This document shows positions 34,461-44,907 of a stretch of 64,000 bases of DNA, piece by piece. The notes beneath the pieces are model-generated. The model saw only the letters and a list, made by a program, of their open reading frames with translations. It was not told the origin of the DNA and did no database searches. Made by a program: the position numbers and the translations under genes. Each line of letters opens with the position of its first letter. Position 1 is the first letter of the stretch. This DNA comes from Janthinobacterium silvisoli (GTDB taxonomy: Bacteria > Pseudomonadota > Gammaproteobacteria > Burkholderiales > Burkholderiaceae_D), in NCBI RefSeq assembly GCF_014200725.1, contig NZ_JACHCL010000003.1:62001-126000 (forward strand), given 5' to 3'.

Positions 34461-36236
34461 TTAATCTCCCCGCACCATGCCTTCACGCCTGGGATCGGCG
34501 CCGCCAAACCAGAAGTCATGGCCATGCGCGTTCAGGCGCATGATGCCTTGCAAACCGGAGTTTTGCTCGATCACGCGCACGTCGTGGCCCATGGCTCTCA
34601 AAGCAGCGATCTGGGCTTCCGGCGCGCGGCCCGTTTCCAGTTCAGTCGGACCGTTGCGGCTGCCAAAGTTAGGCAGGCTGATCGCCTGCTGCACGTTCAA
34701 GCCCCAGTCCATGGTGCCGACCAGCACCTTGGCGACGTAATTGATGATGGACGAGCCGCCCGGCGACCCGGTAGCCAGCACCAGCTTGTGCGTGCCCTTT
34801 TCAAACACCAGGGTCGGCGACATGGCGCTGCGCGGGCGCTTGCCGCCCTGTACCCGGTTAGCGATCGGGCCGTCGGCATTTTGCGAGTCGAACGAAAAGT
34901 CGGTCAGCTGGTTATTGAGCAGGAAGCCGTCGACCATCTGGCGCGAACCGAAGGCGTCTTCCACGCTGGTGGTCATCGACAGGCCGCCGCCGAACTGGTC
35001 GACCGCCACCAGGTGCGACGTCGATGGACGCTGCAGCGCATTGTCCAGGCCCCATGCCACCTGCATGCCGGGCGGCGTGCCCGGCAAGGCCTTGCCCATC
35101 GACTTGTCGCCGATCAGCGAAGCGCGCTGGGCCAGATAGGTCTTGTCGAGCATGGCCGAGACGCCCTTGCCCGGCAGCGGGATGAAATCCGTGTCGGCTA
35201 CATAGCGGTCGCGGTCCGCATACGCCAGGCGCCCTGCTTCCGAGAACAGATGGATGGCTTTGGCATCGAGCACGCCATCGACCGGTGGATACGGGCTGAT
35301 GTCCTTGACTTCCAGGATGCCCAGCATTTGCGCAATCGCAATGCCGCCCGACGACGGTGGCGGCATGCCGCACACAGTCCAGGCCTTGTAGTCGCTGCAG
35401 ACCGGATCGCGCTCCTTGGCCTGGTAGCCGGCGATGTCTGCCGCCGTCAGCTTGCCGGGATTGGTCGGATGGGCGGCGACCTTGGCGGCGATATCGCGCG
35501 CGATGCGGCCCTTGTAAAAAACGTCGGCGCCGCCACGGGCGATTTCGCGCAGAGTACGCGCCAGTTCCGGATTTTTCAGGAGATGGCCGACCGGCCAGGC
35601 CTTGCCATCCTTGTCATAGAAATACGCGGCGGCGACCGGGTCGCGCTTCAGGGCCTGGTCCCAGGCCAGCAAGCCATTCAAGCGCTGGGAAACGGGAAAA
35701 CCGTTTTGCGCCAGCTTGATCGCGGGTGCGAACAACGTCGCCCAGGCCAGTTTGCCGTGTTCCTTGTGCGCCAGTTCCAGCATGCGCAGCACGCCAGGAG
35801 CGCCGACCGAACGCCCGCCGATGATGGCGGCGTTGCGCGACAGCGGTGTGCCGTCCGGATGCTGGAACAAATGTTCATCGGCGGCGGCCGGGGCGGTTTC
35901 GCGCCCGTCGAACGCCTGCACGCCTTTGTTGGTCGAATACAACATGAAGGAGCCGCCGCCGATACCCGACGATTGCGGCTCGACCAGGGTCAGCACCAGT
36001 TGCGTGGCAATCGCCGCGTCGATCGCGCTGCCGCCTTTTTTAAGCATCTGGTAACCGGCATCGGCCGCCAGCGGATTGGCGGCGGCGACCATGAATTTCT
36101 GCGCCGGCCAGCCGGCCTTTTCCACATAGGCGGTGGCGATTTCCGGCGCTTTCTGGGGGACTTCGGCAAAGGCGGGGCTGGCAGCCAGCGCGCCCAGCAA
36201 GCTCAGGCTCAACGCCAGCGACTTCATTCTGATCAT
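34461..36236 (-). CDS. ggt: Gamma-glutamyltransferase
   Basis: A 591-residue periplasmic Ntn-hydrolase made as a proenzyme. The signal peptide ends near residue 24 (PAFA). Autocleavage should occur before Thr406 in the STSHLVAVDQ motif, giving a large subunit and a small subunit that starts with the catalytic Thr. Conserved features include EPQSSGIGGGSFMLY, GRETAP, and GSPGGSSIINYV in the small subunit. It hydrolyses glutathione and other gamma-glutamyl compounds or transfers the glutamyl group. The ATG at 36236 has GGAG in front. An intrinsic terminator lies only a few bases upstream of that site. Confidence 0.94.
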   Translation of the reverse strand: MIRMKSLALSLSLLGALAASPAFAEVPQKAPEIATAYVEKAGWPAQKFMVAAANPLAADAGYQMLKKGGSAIDAAIATQLVLTLVEPQSSGIGGGSFMLYSTNKGVQAFDGRETAPAAADEHLFQHPDGTPLSRNAAIIGGRSVGAPGVLRMLELAHKEHGKLAWATLFAPAIKLAQNGFPVSQRLNGLLAWDQALKRDPVAAAYFYDKDGKAWPVGHLLKNPELARTLREIARGGADVFYKGRIARDIAAKVAAHPTNPGKLTAADIAGYQAKERDPVCSDYKAWTVCGMPPPSSGGIAIAQMLGILEVKDISPYPPVDGVLDAKAIHLFSEAGRLAYADRDRYVADTDFIPLPGKGVSAMLDKTYLAQRASLIGDKSMGKALPGTPPGMQVAWGLDNALQRPSTSHLVAVDQFGGGLSMTTSVEDAFGSRQMVDGFLLNNQLTDFSFDSQNADGPIANRVQGGKRPRSAMSPTLVFEKGTHKLVLATGSPGGSSIINYVAKVLVGTMDWGLNVQQAISLPNFGSRNGPTELETGRAPEAQIAALRAMGHDVRVIEQNSGLQGIMRLNAHGHDFWFGGADPRREGMVRGD

Positions 36237-36248
36237 GGATTCTCCGAT

Positions 36249-36281
36249 AAAAAAAGCGCACAGCCGACCACGGCTGTGCGC
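36249..36281 (-). terminator. Strong intrinsic terminator between the SDR gene and ggt
   Basis: A perfect 11-bp stem (GCGCACAGCCG / CGGCTGTGCGC, loop ACCA) is followed on the minus strand by seven U residues. It ends only about 4 bases before the ggt ribosome binding site, so it serves the upstream SDR gene and may also act as an attenuator for ggt. Confidence 0.88.
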
Positions 36282-36431
36282 CAGATACAGAGGTATCCTA
36301 CCTTAAATCAACTAATGCCTGCAGTAGCCTCAAAGTGCCGGGAAATGTTCAGGACCAAGCGCAGGGTCGAAGACAGTACGAATATTACAGCGAGGCCCTG
36401 CAACAACGTCCTGGACGTTTCTCCGGCGCTT

Positions 36432-37190
36432 TTACTTAGGCTGCATGCGGATCGCGCCGTCAAGGCGGATGGTTTCGCCATTGAGCATCACGTTTTCCAC
36501 GATGGCTTTCACCAGTTGCGCGTACTCGCCCGGCTTGCCCAGGCGTGAAGGGAACGGCACCATCTTGCCCAAGGCATCTTGCACTTCGGCCGGCATGCCC
36601 AGCAACATCGGGGTTTCAAAAATGCCGGGCGCCACCGTCATCACGCGGATGCCGCTGCGCGACAAGTCGCGCGCCATCGGCAGGGTCAGGCCGGCCACGG
36701 CGGCCTTCGACGAGGCATACGCGGCCTGGCCGATCTGGCCATCGAAGGCGGCGACCGATGCCGTATTGACGATGATGCCGCGCTCGCCTTCGGCCGTGGC
36801 GTCCGTCTTGCCCATGGCGTCTGCCGCCAGGCGGCACATATTGAAGGTGCCGACCAGGTTGATGTTGACCACGCGCTGGAACAACTCCAATGGGTGCGGG
36901 CCATCCTTGCCCACGGTTTTCACGGCTGGCGCGACACCGGCGCAATTGACCAGGCCACGCAAGGTGCCCAAGCCCACGGCGGCAGCCACCACGGCCTTGC
37001 CATCTTCTTCCGAGGTGACGTCGCACTTGACGAAGACACCGCCCAGTTCAGTGGCCAGCGCCTGGCCCGCCTCGACCTGCACGTCGGCCAGCACGACCTT
37101 GCCGCCCGCGCCCGCCAGCATGCGCGCCGTCGCCGCGCCCAAACCCGAAGCACCGCCCGTGATAATGAATACCTGATCTTGAATTTGCAA
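36432..37190 (-). CDS. SDR-family 3-hydroxyacyl-CoA-type dehydrogenase
   Basis: A 252-residue short-chain dehydrogenase. The NAD-binding TGGASGLG (about 11-18), the NCAG motif, the catalytic Ser in NTASVAAFDG and the YASSK pair (Tyr/Lys) are all present. PGIFETPML and the C-terminal GETIRLDGAIRM fit the 17-beta-HSD10/2-methyl-3-hydroxybutyryl-CoA dehydrogenase subgroup, used in branched-chain amino acid or fatty acid breakdown. Start is TTG at 37190, preceded by GGAGACGACA. A strong terminator follows the gene. Confidence 0.9.
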   Translation of the reverse strand: MQIQDQVFIITGGASGLGAATARMLAGAGGKVVLADVQVEAGQALATELGGVFVKCDVTSEEDGKAVVAAAVGLGTLRGLVNCAGVAPAVKTVGKDGPHPLELFQRVVNINLVGTFNMCRLAADAMGKTDATAEGERGIIVNTASVAAFDGQIGQAAYASSKAAVAGLTLPMARDLSRSGIRVMTVAPGIFETPMLLGMPAEVQDALGKMVPFPSRLGKPGEYAQLVKAIVENVMLNGETIRLDGAIRMQPK

Positions 37191-37273
37191 TGTCGTCTCC
37201 TGATGTAGTGATAGCCTGTTATCGGCATCATATTTGACGTTTACGTAAACGTCATATCGACGACAATTTTACC

Positions 37274-37735
37274 TCAGAAGCATTGAATGAAAGCACCATT
37301 CCTTTGGCAGATGTGACCATTGGCATCGAGCGTGCTATTGCCCGCACCGTTGTAGCGCGCGCCAGCGGCGTCACGGCAACCGCCCACATCGCAGGCGCCA
37401 GCTGGCACCAATGGCCTGGAAACGACAGCGCTTGAGCCCGGTGGCATGGTTTGAAAGTGCACCACAGGCGGCGCCATCTGCGTGGCAGGCATACGGCCGA
37501 TCACTTGCGCCACCGCGCGGCGCGTGCCGACGGGCGGCGCTGGCCGGCATGGCTCGACGGCCAGCTTGTTGCTGTCATGCGGATCGAGCCGGCAGACGGG
37601 CAACTCTTGCGCCGGCACTGCATCGGGTTCGGCCGCCGGCTGCTCCTGCGCCACAGCACGGCCGCCAGCAACAGCCGCACACAACATCAGCATGGCCAAA
37701 GCGGACAGGGAAAAACGGGGCAAGGCAAGGTTCAT
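37274..37735 (-). CDS. Small secreted Cys-containing protein of unknown function
   Basis: A 153-residue protein with a clear signal peptide (about 1-30, ending AVAQ). The mature part is Pro/Ala-rich, then has a C-terminal module with paired Cys (PAGACDVGGCRDAAGARYNG and CQRNGAFIQC), suggesting two disulfides. No family is recognised. It is a single-gene unit between the SDR gene and the TonB-receptor promoter. Confidence 0.65.
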   Translation of the reverse strand: MNLALPRFSLSALAMLMLCAAVAGGRAVAQEQPAAEPDAVPAQELPVCRLDPHDSNKLAVEPCRPAPPVGTRRAVAQVIGRMPATQMAPPVVHFQTMPPGSSAVVSRPLVPAGACDVGGCRDAAGARYNGAGNSTLDANGHICQRNGAFIQCF

Positions 37736-37908
37736 GGCGGCTCCATAAGACGTCTGCTTTCATTATTGGCACAAGCGACGCCAGTACCAAGTGCCGGTAA
37801 CAATTTCTCACGTTTCAGGGCAAGACGCAGGACTTCCACTCAGCAAAGCAAGTGGTAACGGTGTTTTATTTTCAGACTACGCTTTCTTTATTGCCAGGAT
37901 AGCATTAC

Positions 37909-37927
37909 AATAAGAACGATTCTTATT
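37909..37927. promoter_or_regulatory. Fur box upstream of the TonB receptor
   Basis: AATAAGAA-CGA-TTCTTATT is a 19-bp near-ideal palindrome with 8-bp perfect arms, followed by an overlapping TTCTCATTTG half-site. It closely matches the Fur consensus layout and lies about 93 bp upstream of the receptor ATG, so iron repression is expected. Confidence 0.75.
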
Positions 37928-38019
37928 CTCATTTGATGCAAGCGCATTACATCACAACATCTATATCCCCAGCCACCCGGAAGGCAGCCAGGACATCACC
38001 ACCTTTCGGGAAGCCCACT

Positions 38020-40089
38020 ATGACCAGCCGCAGTTCCGCTTTTGCCGCACGCCACACCTCTTCCTTGCACCGCGCCGCCGTCCTCCTGCCCTGTTTGCTG
38101 TCGCTGGCCGTCAGCCAGGCCTGGGCCGAAGCTAATCCAGTCAATACCGATCCCACCATGAGCACGGTGGTTGTGACCGCTTCCGGCACGGCCATCGACA
38201 TCAAGGATGCGCCGGCCAGCATCAGCGTCATCACGCGCGATGAAATCGAGCGCCAGCCCGTATATGACTTGAACACCTTGCTGCGCCGCATCCCCGGAGT
38301 GACGGGCGGCACCAGCCCGGTTGGCGATGAGTCAAAGATCAAGCTGCGCGGCTTGCCCGACAAATACACCTTGATCCTGGTCGATGGCAAACGCGTCGGC
38401 AGTTCGGCCGACACTTCTTACCGCCCGGACCTGGGCCGCCAGGACTTGAACTGGATTTCGCCGGACATGATCGAACGCATCGAAGTGGTGCGCGGCCCCA
38501 TGTCTTCGCTGTATGGCTCGGACGCCATGGGTGGCGTGATCAATATCATCACGCGCAAGGTGCCCGGCAAATGGAATGGCTCGGCCACGGCCAATTACAC
38601 GCAACCGCAAGACAGCGGCCGCGGCACGGCGCACCAGCTGAGCCTGAATCTGGCCGGCCCTTTGTCGGAAGCGGTCGGCATGCGCATCGGCGTGGCGCAA
38701 TCGCGCCAGAATCCCGATGAGAAAATCATCGGCAAGGCGGGCGGCATCGGCGGCGAGCGCAATCAAAGCATCACGGGGCAATTGAACTGGGCGCTGAATA
38801 GCAAGCACAGCCTATCGCTGGACGCCAGCTACGGCCGCCAGGAAGCGAGCGATTCCTCGACCCAGGATGCCGACGGTTATCCGCTGTTTGGCGCCTGGGG
38901 CGCCAGCAAGCTGATACGCAAGAGCGCCGCCATCGGCTATGAAGGCCGCTGGGATTTTGGCAAGACGCGTATCAACCTGTACCACAACGATTACGACAAC
39001 CAGTACCCGGGTACGGTCGCCAAGTCCAAGGACAATACACTGGATGCGACCCTGGAAAAACGCCTGGGCTGGGGCGTCGAGCAATTGCTGGTGATGGGTG
39101 CACAATGGAAACATGAAGAGCTGACCAATACCGACATCATCGGCACGGTGCCGACTGATTACCTGGGCACCCCCGTCAGCGGCGCCACCTTGTCGGGCAC
39201 CACCTCGGCCCTGTTCGCGGAAGACCAGCTGTTCCTGCGCGAAAACCTGACGGCCACCATCGGCTGGCGCCTGGACCACCATGGCAAGTTCGGCAATCAC
39301 CACAGCCCGCGTTTATACCTGGTGTACCACCCGGCGCCGGAATGGACGGTCAAGGGCGGTATCTCGCAAGGCTTCCGCGCACCGAGCCTGAAGGAAAACT
39401 CGCCAGCGTCCGCCACCAACTCGGGTGGCCGTGGCTGCACCAGTCTGTACCCGCTCGGCTATATCCGCGGCGAGTGCTTTATGGCGGGTAATCCCGACTT
39501 GAAACCGGAAACCAGCACGGCGGCTGAAATCGGGATTGCCTATGAAAAAAATGGCTGGGATGCAGGCTTGACCTATTTCAATACGGATTTCAAGAACAAG
39601 ATCGATTATGCGCCGCTGGGCTTTTACCAGAAAAAATGGTGGACGCGCATGACCAATATCCAGAAAGCGCGCACCAGCGGTCTCGAAGGTACCTTGACCA
39701 TTCCTTTGAGCAAGCACCTGAACTGGCGCAACAACCTGACCTATATGGCGGAAGCGAAAAACCTGACCCTGGGCACCAACCTGCTGGCCACGCCGAAAGT
39801 CTCGCTGTACTCGGCGCTGGGATGGCAAGCCACGGATCAATTGTTTGCTGAAGTATCGGCCCAGTACACGGGCAAGGAACTCGACGCCGACGCGCGCACG
39901 TCCACGCGACGTCCACCCAACAAGGCTTATACCATCGTCGATACGGTGGTGTCGTACAAGGTCACACCAAACTGGACCTTGCGCGGCGGCCTGGAAAACC
40001 TGTTCAAGAAAGGCCCGGCAAACGATGGCCTGGTCGAGTACTACGTACCCGGCCGGCGCATGTTTGTCGGTTTGACGTCACGCTTCTAA
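38020..40089 (+). CDS. TonB-dependent siderophore receptor, FepA/CirA-like
   Basis: A 689-residue outer-membrane receptor. The signal peptide ends near residue 38 (AWAEA). The TonB box region is followed by the plug domain (about 55-170: DAPASISVITRDEIE, IKLRGLPDKYTLILVDGKRV, IERIEVVRGPMSSLYGSDAMGGVINIITRK). The 22-strand barrel follows, with a two-Cys extracellular loop (GGRGCTSLYPLG... GECFMAGNPDLKPE) as in catecholate receptors, and the terminal strand ends with Phe (VGLTSRF). It should import a ferric siderophore, probably catecholate. A Fur box lies upstream. ATG 38020 has GGGAAG at a suitable distance. Confidence 0.92.
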   Translation: MTSRSSAFAARHTSSLHRAAVLLPCLLSLAVSQAWAEANPVNTDPTMSTVVVTASGTAIDIKDAPASISVITRDEIERQPVYDLNTLLRRIPGVTGGTSPVGDESKIKLRGLPDKYTLILVDGKRVGSSADTSYRPDLGRQDLNWISPDMIERIEVVRGPMSSLYGSDAMGGVINIITRKVPGKWNGSATANYTQPQDSGRGTAHQLSLNLAGPLSEAVGMRIGVAQSRQNPDEKIIGKAGGIGGERNQSITGQLNWALNSKHSLSLDASYGRQEASDSSTQDADGYPLFGAWGASKLIRKSAAIGYEGRWDFGKTRINLYHNDYDNQYPGTVAKSKDNTLDATLEKRLGWGVEQLLVMGAQWKHEELTNTDIIGTVPTDYLGTPVSGATLSGTTSALFAEDQLFLRENLTATIGWRLDHHGKFGNHHSPRLYLVYHPAPEWTVKGGISQGFRAPSLKENSPASATNSGGRGCTSLYPLGYIRGECFMAGNPDLKPETSTAAEIGIAYEKNGWDAGLTYFNTDFKNKIDYAPLGFYQKKWWTRMTNIQKARTSGLEGTLTIPLSKHLNWRNNLTYMAEAKNLTLGTNLLATPKVSLYSALGWQATDQLFAEVSAQYTGKELDADARTSTRRPPNKAYTIVDTVVSYKVTPNWTLRGGLENLFKKGPANDGLVEYYVPGRRMFVGLTSRF

Positions 40090-40111
40090 GCCGGCGCCAG
40101 AAGACGGTGTA

Positions 40112-40585
40112 TCAGGGCGATACGCTGCCGGGTGCTGCGCTTGTGGGGGCGACTTGCCGCCAGGGCACGCTGCAGCTTTTCACGTCAGGATAATAGCCTT
40201 GCGGATTGTCGCAGTAGTAAGAAGCGGGGGCGGCTTGCGTACCGCCCTGCTCCACATACACGGGCGGTTGTTGCTGCACGACGATCGTGCCGGTGTAGGG
40301 GTAGTTGTACCAGGGGTCGCCATACCAACCTGGCCCATAGCCATAACCCCATGGCGCACCGAGCCAGACGCCGACGCCCACATGGCCACCGCCATGGTAA
40401 TAACCGCCGCCGTGATACCCCCCATGGTAGCCACCATGAAAACCACCGCCGTGAAAGCCACCACCGTGGAAACCGCCGCCATGGCCGCCAGGCGCGGCAG
40501 CCGCAGTGCCCGCCAAGGCGGCGCAAGCCAGAACCAGTAGCGCCAGCGCGCTACGCCGTTTGATATTACTCAGTTGCGTGTTCAT
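40112..40585 (-). CDS. Gly/His/Tyr-rich secreted protein
   Basis: A 157-residue exported protein. The signal peptide ends near residue 30 (GTAAAA). Residues about 32-70 consist of repeats of GGGFHGG and GYHGG carrying about ten His, followed by a Trp/Tyr/Gly-rich hydrophobic segment (WLGAPWGYGYGPGWYGD) and a C-terminal CDNPQGYYPDVKSC motif with two Cys, common in small envelope proteins. The His repeats could bind metal. It converges with the TonB receptor gene. The function is unknown. Confidence 0.75.
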   Translation of the reverse strand: MNTQLSNIKRRSALALLVLACAALAGTAAAAPGGHGGGFHGGGFHGGGFHGGYHGGYHGGGYYHGGGHVGVGVWLGAPWGYGYGPGWYGDPWYNYPYTGTIVVQQQPPVYVEQGGTQAAPASYYCDNPQGYYPDVKSCSVPWRQVAPTSAAPGSVSP

Positions 40586-40718
40586 GATTTCTCCTGCCTT
40601 GGTCAGCCCGGTCTACAGGCATGATTCATTATTGGCAGACAAGTCCATATATGAAAGGAACCGTAACAATTGCTCACCTTTTATACGCAAGGCATATAGA
40701 TAGCACTCTCAGCAGCAT

Positions 40719-40743
40719 AAAAAATGCCCCGTTTGCGGGGCAT
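40719..40743 (-). terminator. Intrinsic terminator of hppA
   Basis: An 8-bp stem (ATGCCCCG / CGGGGCAT, loop TTTG) is followed on the minus strand by six U residues, 15 bp after the hppA stop. Confidence 0.9.
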
Positions 40744-40758
40744 CTGGCTGCAGCCCAA

Positions 40759-42900
40759 TTACTGGGGCGGCGTGATCGGCGCCGGCGCTTGTGGCGCCGG
40801 TGGCGTGGCCGGTGTCAGAATGGGCGGCACCGTCGCATGCACGGGTGCTGGCGTGGCGACCGCCAGCCAGCCCGTGGCGGGCAGCAGCGGCACCAGCAGC
40901 AGCGCCACGATGTTGATGATCTTGATCAGCGGATTGACGGCCGGGCCGGCCGTATCCTTGTAGGGGTCGCCCACTGTGTCGCCCGTGACGGCCGCCTTGT
41001 GCGCTTCGGAACCCTTGCCGCCGAAATGGCCATCTTCGATGTATTTCTTGGCATTGTCCCAGGCGCCGCCGCCGGTGGTCATGGAAATGGCGACGAACAA
41101 GCCCGTGACGATGGTGCCCATCAGCAAGCCGCCCAAGGCCGCTGGCCCCAGCAGCATGCCGACCACGATGGGCACGACTACTGGCAGCAAGGAGGGAACG
41201 ATCATTTCGCGGATGGCCGACGCCGTCAGCATGTCGACCGCCTTGTCATATTCGGGCTTGGCCGTGCCTTCCATGATGCCCTTGATATCGCGGAACTGGC
41301 GCCGCACTTCCACCACCACGGCGCCGGCCGCCCGGCCCACCGCTTCCATCGCCATGGCGCCGAACAGATACGGTATCAGGCCGCCGATGAACAGGCCGAC
41401 GATCACCATCGGGTTCGACAAATCAAAGGTGATGTGCTGGCCCACCGATTCGAGCGCATGCGTGTAGTCGGCAAACAGCACCAGCGCGGCCAGGCCGGCC
41501 GAACCGATGGCGTAGCCCTTGGTCACGGCCTTGGTGGTATTGCCGACAGCGTCCAAAGGATCGGTAATCGCCCGCACGGAGTCCGGCAAGCCCGACATCT
41601 CGGCGATGCCGCCCGCGTTATCGGTGATCGGGCCGTAAGCGTCCAGCGCCACGATAATGCCAGCCATCGACAGCATGGAAGTGGCAGCTATCGCGATGCC
41701 GTACAGTCCAGCCAATTGATACGACACCAGGATCGCCACGCAGACGGCCAGCACCGGATAGGCGGTAGACTTCATCGATACGCCCAGGCCGGCGATGATA
41801 TTGGTGCCGTGGCCGGTGGTCGATGCTTCGGCAATATGGCGCACGGGCTTGAAGTCGGTGCCCGTGTAGTATTCGGTGATATACACCATCAAGCCTGTGA
41901 GCACGATGCCGACCACGGTGGAACCCATCATCTTGTAGCGCATGGTGTCGTCTGGCCACAGCAGCCAGGTGACGATGGCAAAGCCGATCAGTGACAGGCC
42001 AGCTGCCCACCACAGCCCCGTGTACAGGGCCGACATGATTTTCGCGCCCGGCTTGGTTTTCACCATCGAGCAGCCGACGATGGAGGCGATAATCGATACC
42101 GCCCCTAGCAGCAGCGGATAAATGATGGCGGCGGTAGTCGCGTCGGCCAGCAGCAAGGCGCCCAGCAGCATGGTGGCGATCAGGGTCACGACATAGGTTT
42201 CAAACAGGTCGGCCGCCATGCCCGCGCAGTCGCCCACATTGTCGCCCACGTTATCGGCGATGACGGCCGGGTTGCGCGGATCGTCTTCGGGAATGCCCGC
42301 CTCGACCTTGCCCACCAGATCGGCCCCCACGTCGGCGCCCTTGGTGAAGATGCCGCCGCCGAGCCGGGCGAAGATGGAAATGAGCGAGGCGCCAAAGGCC
42401 AGGCCGATCAGCGGCTTGATCAGATCATGCTGGGTCAGGCCCGGCGCTCCCGTCGTCACCAGCAGCCAGTAAAACAGGGTCACGCCCAGCAAACCCAGGC
42501 CGACCACCAGCATGCCGGTAATCGCCCCGCCCTTGAAGGCCACGTTGAGCGCCTGGTTGATGCCCAGGGTGGCCGCCTGCGCCGTGCGCACATTGGCCCG
42601 CACCGAGACATTCATGCCGATAAAGCCGCAGGCGCCCGACAGTACGGCGCCAATCAAAAAACCCAGCGCCGTGTGCAAGCCGAGCAAGGCGTAGATGACG
42701 ATCAAGAGCACCACGCCGACGATGGCGATGGTGCGGTACTGGCGCGCCAGATAGGCGGCCGCGCCCTGCTGGATGGCCAGCGCGATTTCCTGCATGCGCG
42801 CATTGCCGGGATCCTGTCGCAAGATCCAGCTGCGCGACACCAAACCATAGATCACTGCGACCACGCCGCAGGCTACCGCAAACCACAGACTGGCTGCCAT
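40759..42900 (-). CDS. hppA: Membrane-bound proton-translocating pyrophosphatase
   Basis: A 713-residue protein with about 16 membrane helices that couples pyrophosphate hydrolysis to ion pumping across the inner membrane. The active-site segment is [20 protein letters not shown], followed by [30 protein letters not shown] and a second conserved Asp/Lys-rich loop near the C-terminus are also seen. The residue set GNTTKA (Lys in place of Ala) indicates the potassium-independent, H+-pumping class. An unusual 30-residue Pro/Ala/Thr-rich tail (from [12 protein letters not shown]) extends the C-terminus. The start MAASLWF at 42900 has the strong site AAGGAGACGAT. Confidence 0.95.
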   Translation of the reverse strand: MAASLWFAVACGVVAVIYGLVSRSWILRQDPGNARMQEIALAIQQGAAAYLARQYRTIAIVGVVLLIVIYALLGLHTALGFLIGAVLSGACGFIGMNVSVRANVRTAQAATLGINQALNVAFKGGAITGMLVVGLGLLGVTLFYWLLVTTGAPGLTQHDLIKPLIGLAFGASLISIFARLGGGIFTKGADVGADLVGKVEAGIPEDDPRNPAVIADNVGDNVGDCAGMAADLFETYVVTLIATMLLGALLLADATTAAIIYPLLLGAVSIIASIVGCSMVKTKPGAKIMSALYTGLWWAAGLSLIGFAIVTWLLWPDDTMRYKMMGSTVVGIVLTGLMVYITEYYTGTDFKPVRHIAEASTTGHGTNIIAGLGVSMKSTAYPVLAVCVAILVSYQLAGLYGIAIAATSMLSMAGIIVALDAYGPITDNAGGIAEMSGLPDSVRAITDPLDAVGNTTKAVTKGYAIGSAGLAALVLFADYTHALESVGQHITFDLSNPMVIVGLFIGGLIPYLFGAMAMEAVGRAAGAVVVEVRRQFRDIKGIMEGTAKPEYDKAVDMLTASAIREMIVPSLLPVVVPIVVGMLLGPAALGGLLMGTIVTGLFVAISMTTGGGAWDNAKKYIEDGHFGGKGSEAHKAAVTGDTVGDPYKDTAGPAVNPLIKIINIVALLLVPLLPATGWLAVATPAPVHATVPPILTPATPPAPQAPAPITPPQ

Positions 42901-43046
42901 ATCGTCTCCTTCTGTTTTTATCGACGTCATTGCCAAAGGCTGCAGACCACACCGACACAGGACCGGCATGCGCAACCAGGAAAACACGCACTGCAAAAAA
43001 CTTCAACTACGAAAAAGAAATGACAGGGCCTGTGAAAATCAGGCGC

Positions 43047-43075
43047 AAAAAAAGCGGACACTGGGGTCCGCTTTT
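43047..43075 (-). terminator. Intrinsic terminator of adk
   Basis: A 9-bp stem (AAAGCGGAC / GTCCGCTTT, 6-nt loop) with a run of seven A on the plus strand gives a U-tract on the minus strand, 8 bp after the adk stop. Confidence 0.88.
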
Positions 43076-43082
43076 AAGTGAT

Positions 43083-43772
<690 letters not shown>

Positions 43773-43968
43773 CTATGTAATTATTTTTAGATGGTGTTGC
43801 AATGACTATCTTTCCCTACGAAACTTACCACAAAAATTCACCGGAACGCCAGTTTGCTATCAATTTGCTATGAGCAGATTGATCGAAGCCAGCTTTTATC
43901 GCCTTGGGCGTTTCGAATTGTGGTTTTTGTTGCAGGCACACATAGTCTTTGCCTGACGCACTCACGGC

Positions 43969-44727
43969 TCAAGTAGCGTGGCGATAGTGCGCTTGTACTC
44001 TGGCTAAATCTTCCGGCGTATCCACGCCGGCGGCCGGGGCTGACTCGGTCACATGCACGGCGATGGCATAGCCATGCCACAGCACGCGCAGCTGTTCCAG
44101 CGCCTCGATGCTCTCCAGCGGCGAGACGGACAGGCCGGGGTAAGCTTGCAAAAACGCATTGCTATACGCATACAAGCCGATATGGCGCAGCGGCACATAG
44201 CCGGCAGGCAGGCTGTCTTTCGCTTGCGCAAAGCCGTCGCGGTGCCAGGGGATGGCTGCACGCGAGAAGTACAGCGCGCGGCCAGCCTTGTCCAGCACTA
44301 CCTTGACTACATTCGGGTTGAAGGCGTCGGCCGCCTCGTGCAGCGGATGGGCGCAAGTGGCCATCGGCACGTGCACGCCGATCTGCGCGGCGCAGGCAGC
44401 CAGCAGCGATGGATCGATCAGCGGCTCGTCACCTTGCAGGTTGACCACCACGGCGTCATCGGCCAGGTCCAGGGTGCGCGCCACTTCGGCGATGCGGTCC
44501 GTGCCCGATGGATGGTCGGCGCGCGTCATACACACTTCCACGCCATGCGCGGCGCAGGCGGCGCGGATGTCTTCATGGTCGGTGGCGACGATGATGCGCG
44601 AAGCACCCGACAGGGCAGCCTGCTCGGCCACGCGCACCACCATCGGTTTGCCGCCCAGGTCGGCCAGCGGCTTGTTGGGCAGGCGCGTGGATGCCAGGCG
44701 TGCCGGGATGATGACGATAAACGACAT
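43969..44727 (-). CDS. kdsB: 3-deoxy-manno-octulosonate cytidylyltransferase
   Basis: A 252-residue cytosolic enzyme that activates Kdo with CTP to CMP-Kdo for lipopolysaccharide core synthesis. It shows [24 protein letters not shown], the nucleotide-binding N-terminus, and [10 protein letters not shown], the conserved metal/substrate motif. Downstream of trm112 with a 3-bp gap, so part of the same operon. Confidence 0.96.
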   Translation of the reverse strand: MSFIVIIPARLASTRLPNKPLADLGGKPMVVRVAEQAALSGASRIIVATDHEDIRAACAAHGVEVCMTRADHPSGTDRIAEVARTLDLADDAVVVNLQGDEPLIDPSLLAACAAQIGVHVPMATCAHPLHEAADAFNPNVVKVVLDKAGRALYFSRAAIPWHRDGFAQAKDSLPAGYVPLRHIGLYAYSNAFLQAYPGLSVSPLESIEALEQLRVLWHGYAIAVHVTESAPAAGVDTPEDLARVQAHYRHAT

Positions 44728-44730
44728 CGC

Positions 44731-44907
44731 TTATTCCACTGCGTCTTGCAGGGTGCGCGCTTCGTCGGCCCACATGATGGGGATACCGTCACGGATAGGG
44801 TAAGCGAGGCGGTCGGCGCGGCAAATCAATTCCTGCGCCTTCTTATCGTGTTCAAGCTGGCCCTTGCAAACAGGGCATACCAAAATATCAAGCAGTCGAG
44901 CGTCCAC
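44731..44907 (-). CDS. Trm112-family zinc-binding protein
   Basis: A 58-residue protein of the YcaR/Trm112 type with the [11 protein letters not shown]-terminal motif (CxxC), a third Cys in LICR, and [12 protein letters not shown], the family core. The GTG start at 44907 (VDARLLDIL) has GGAG at a suitable distance and overlaps lpxK by 20 bp; the frame extends upstream but without family support. Eukaryotic and archaeal Trm112 activates methyltransferases; the bacterial role is unsettled. Confidence 0.88.
   Translation of the reverse strand: MDARLLDILVCPVCKGQLEHDKKAQELICRADRLAYPIRDGIPIMWADEARTLQDAVE

Noticed and set aside
34434..36548. 704-residue plus-strand ORF
   Set aside because: It is antisense to ggt and crosses the terminator between ggt and the SDR gene. 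It has no domain and no ribosome binding site.
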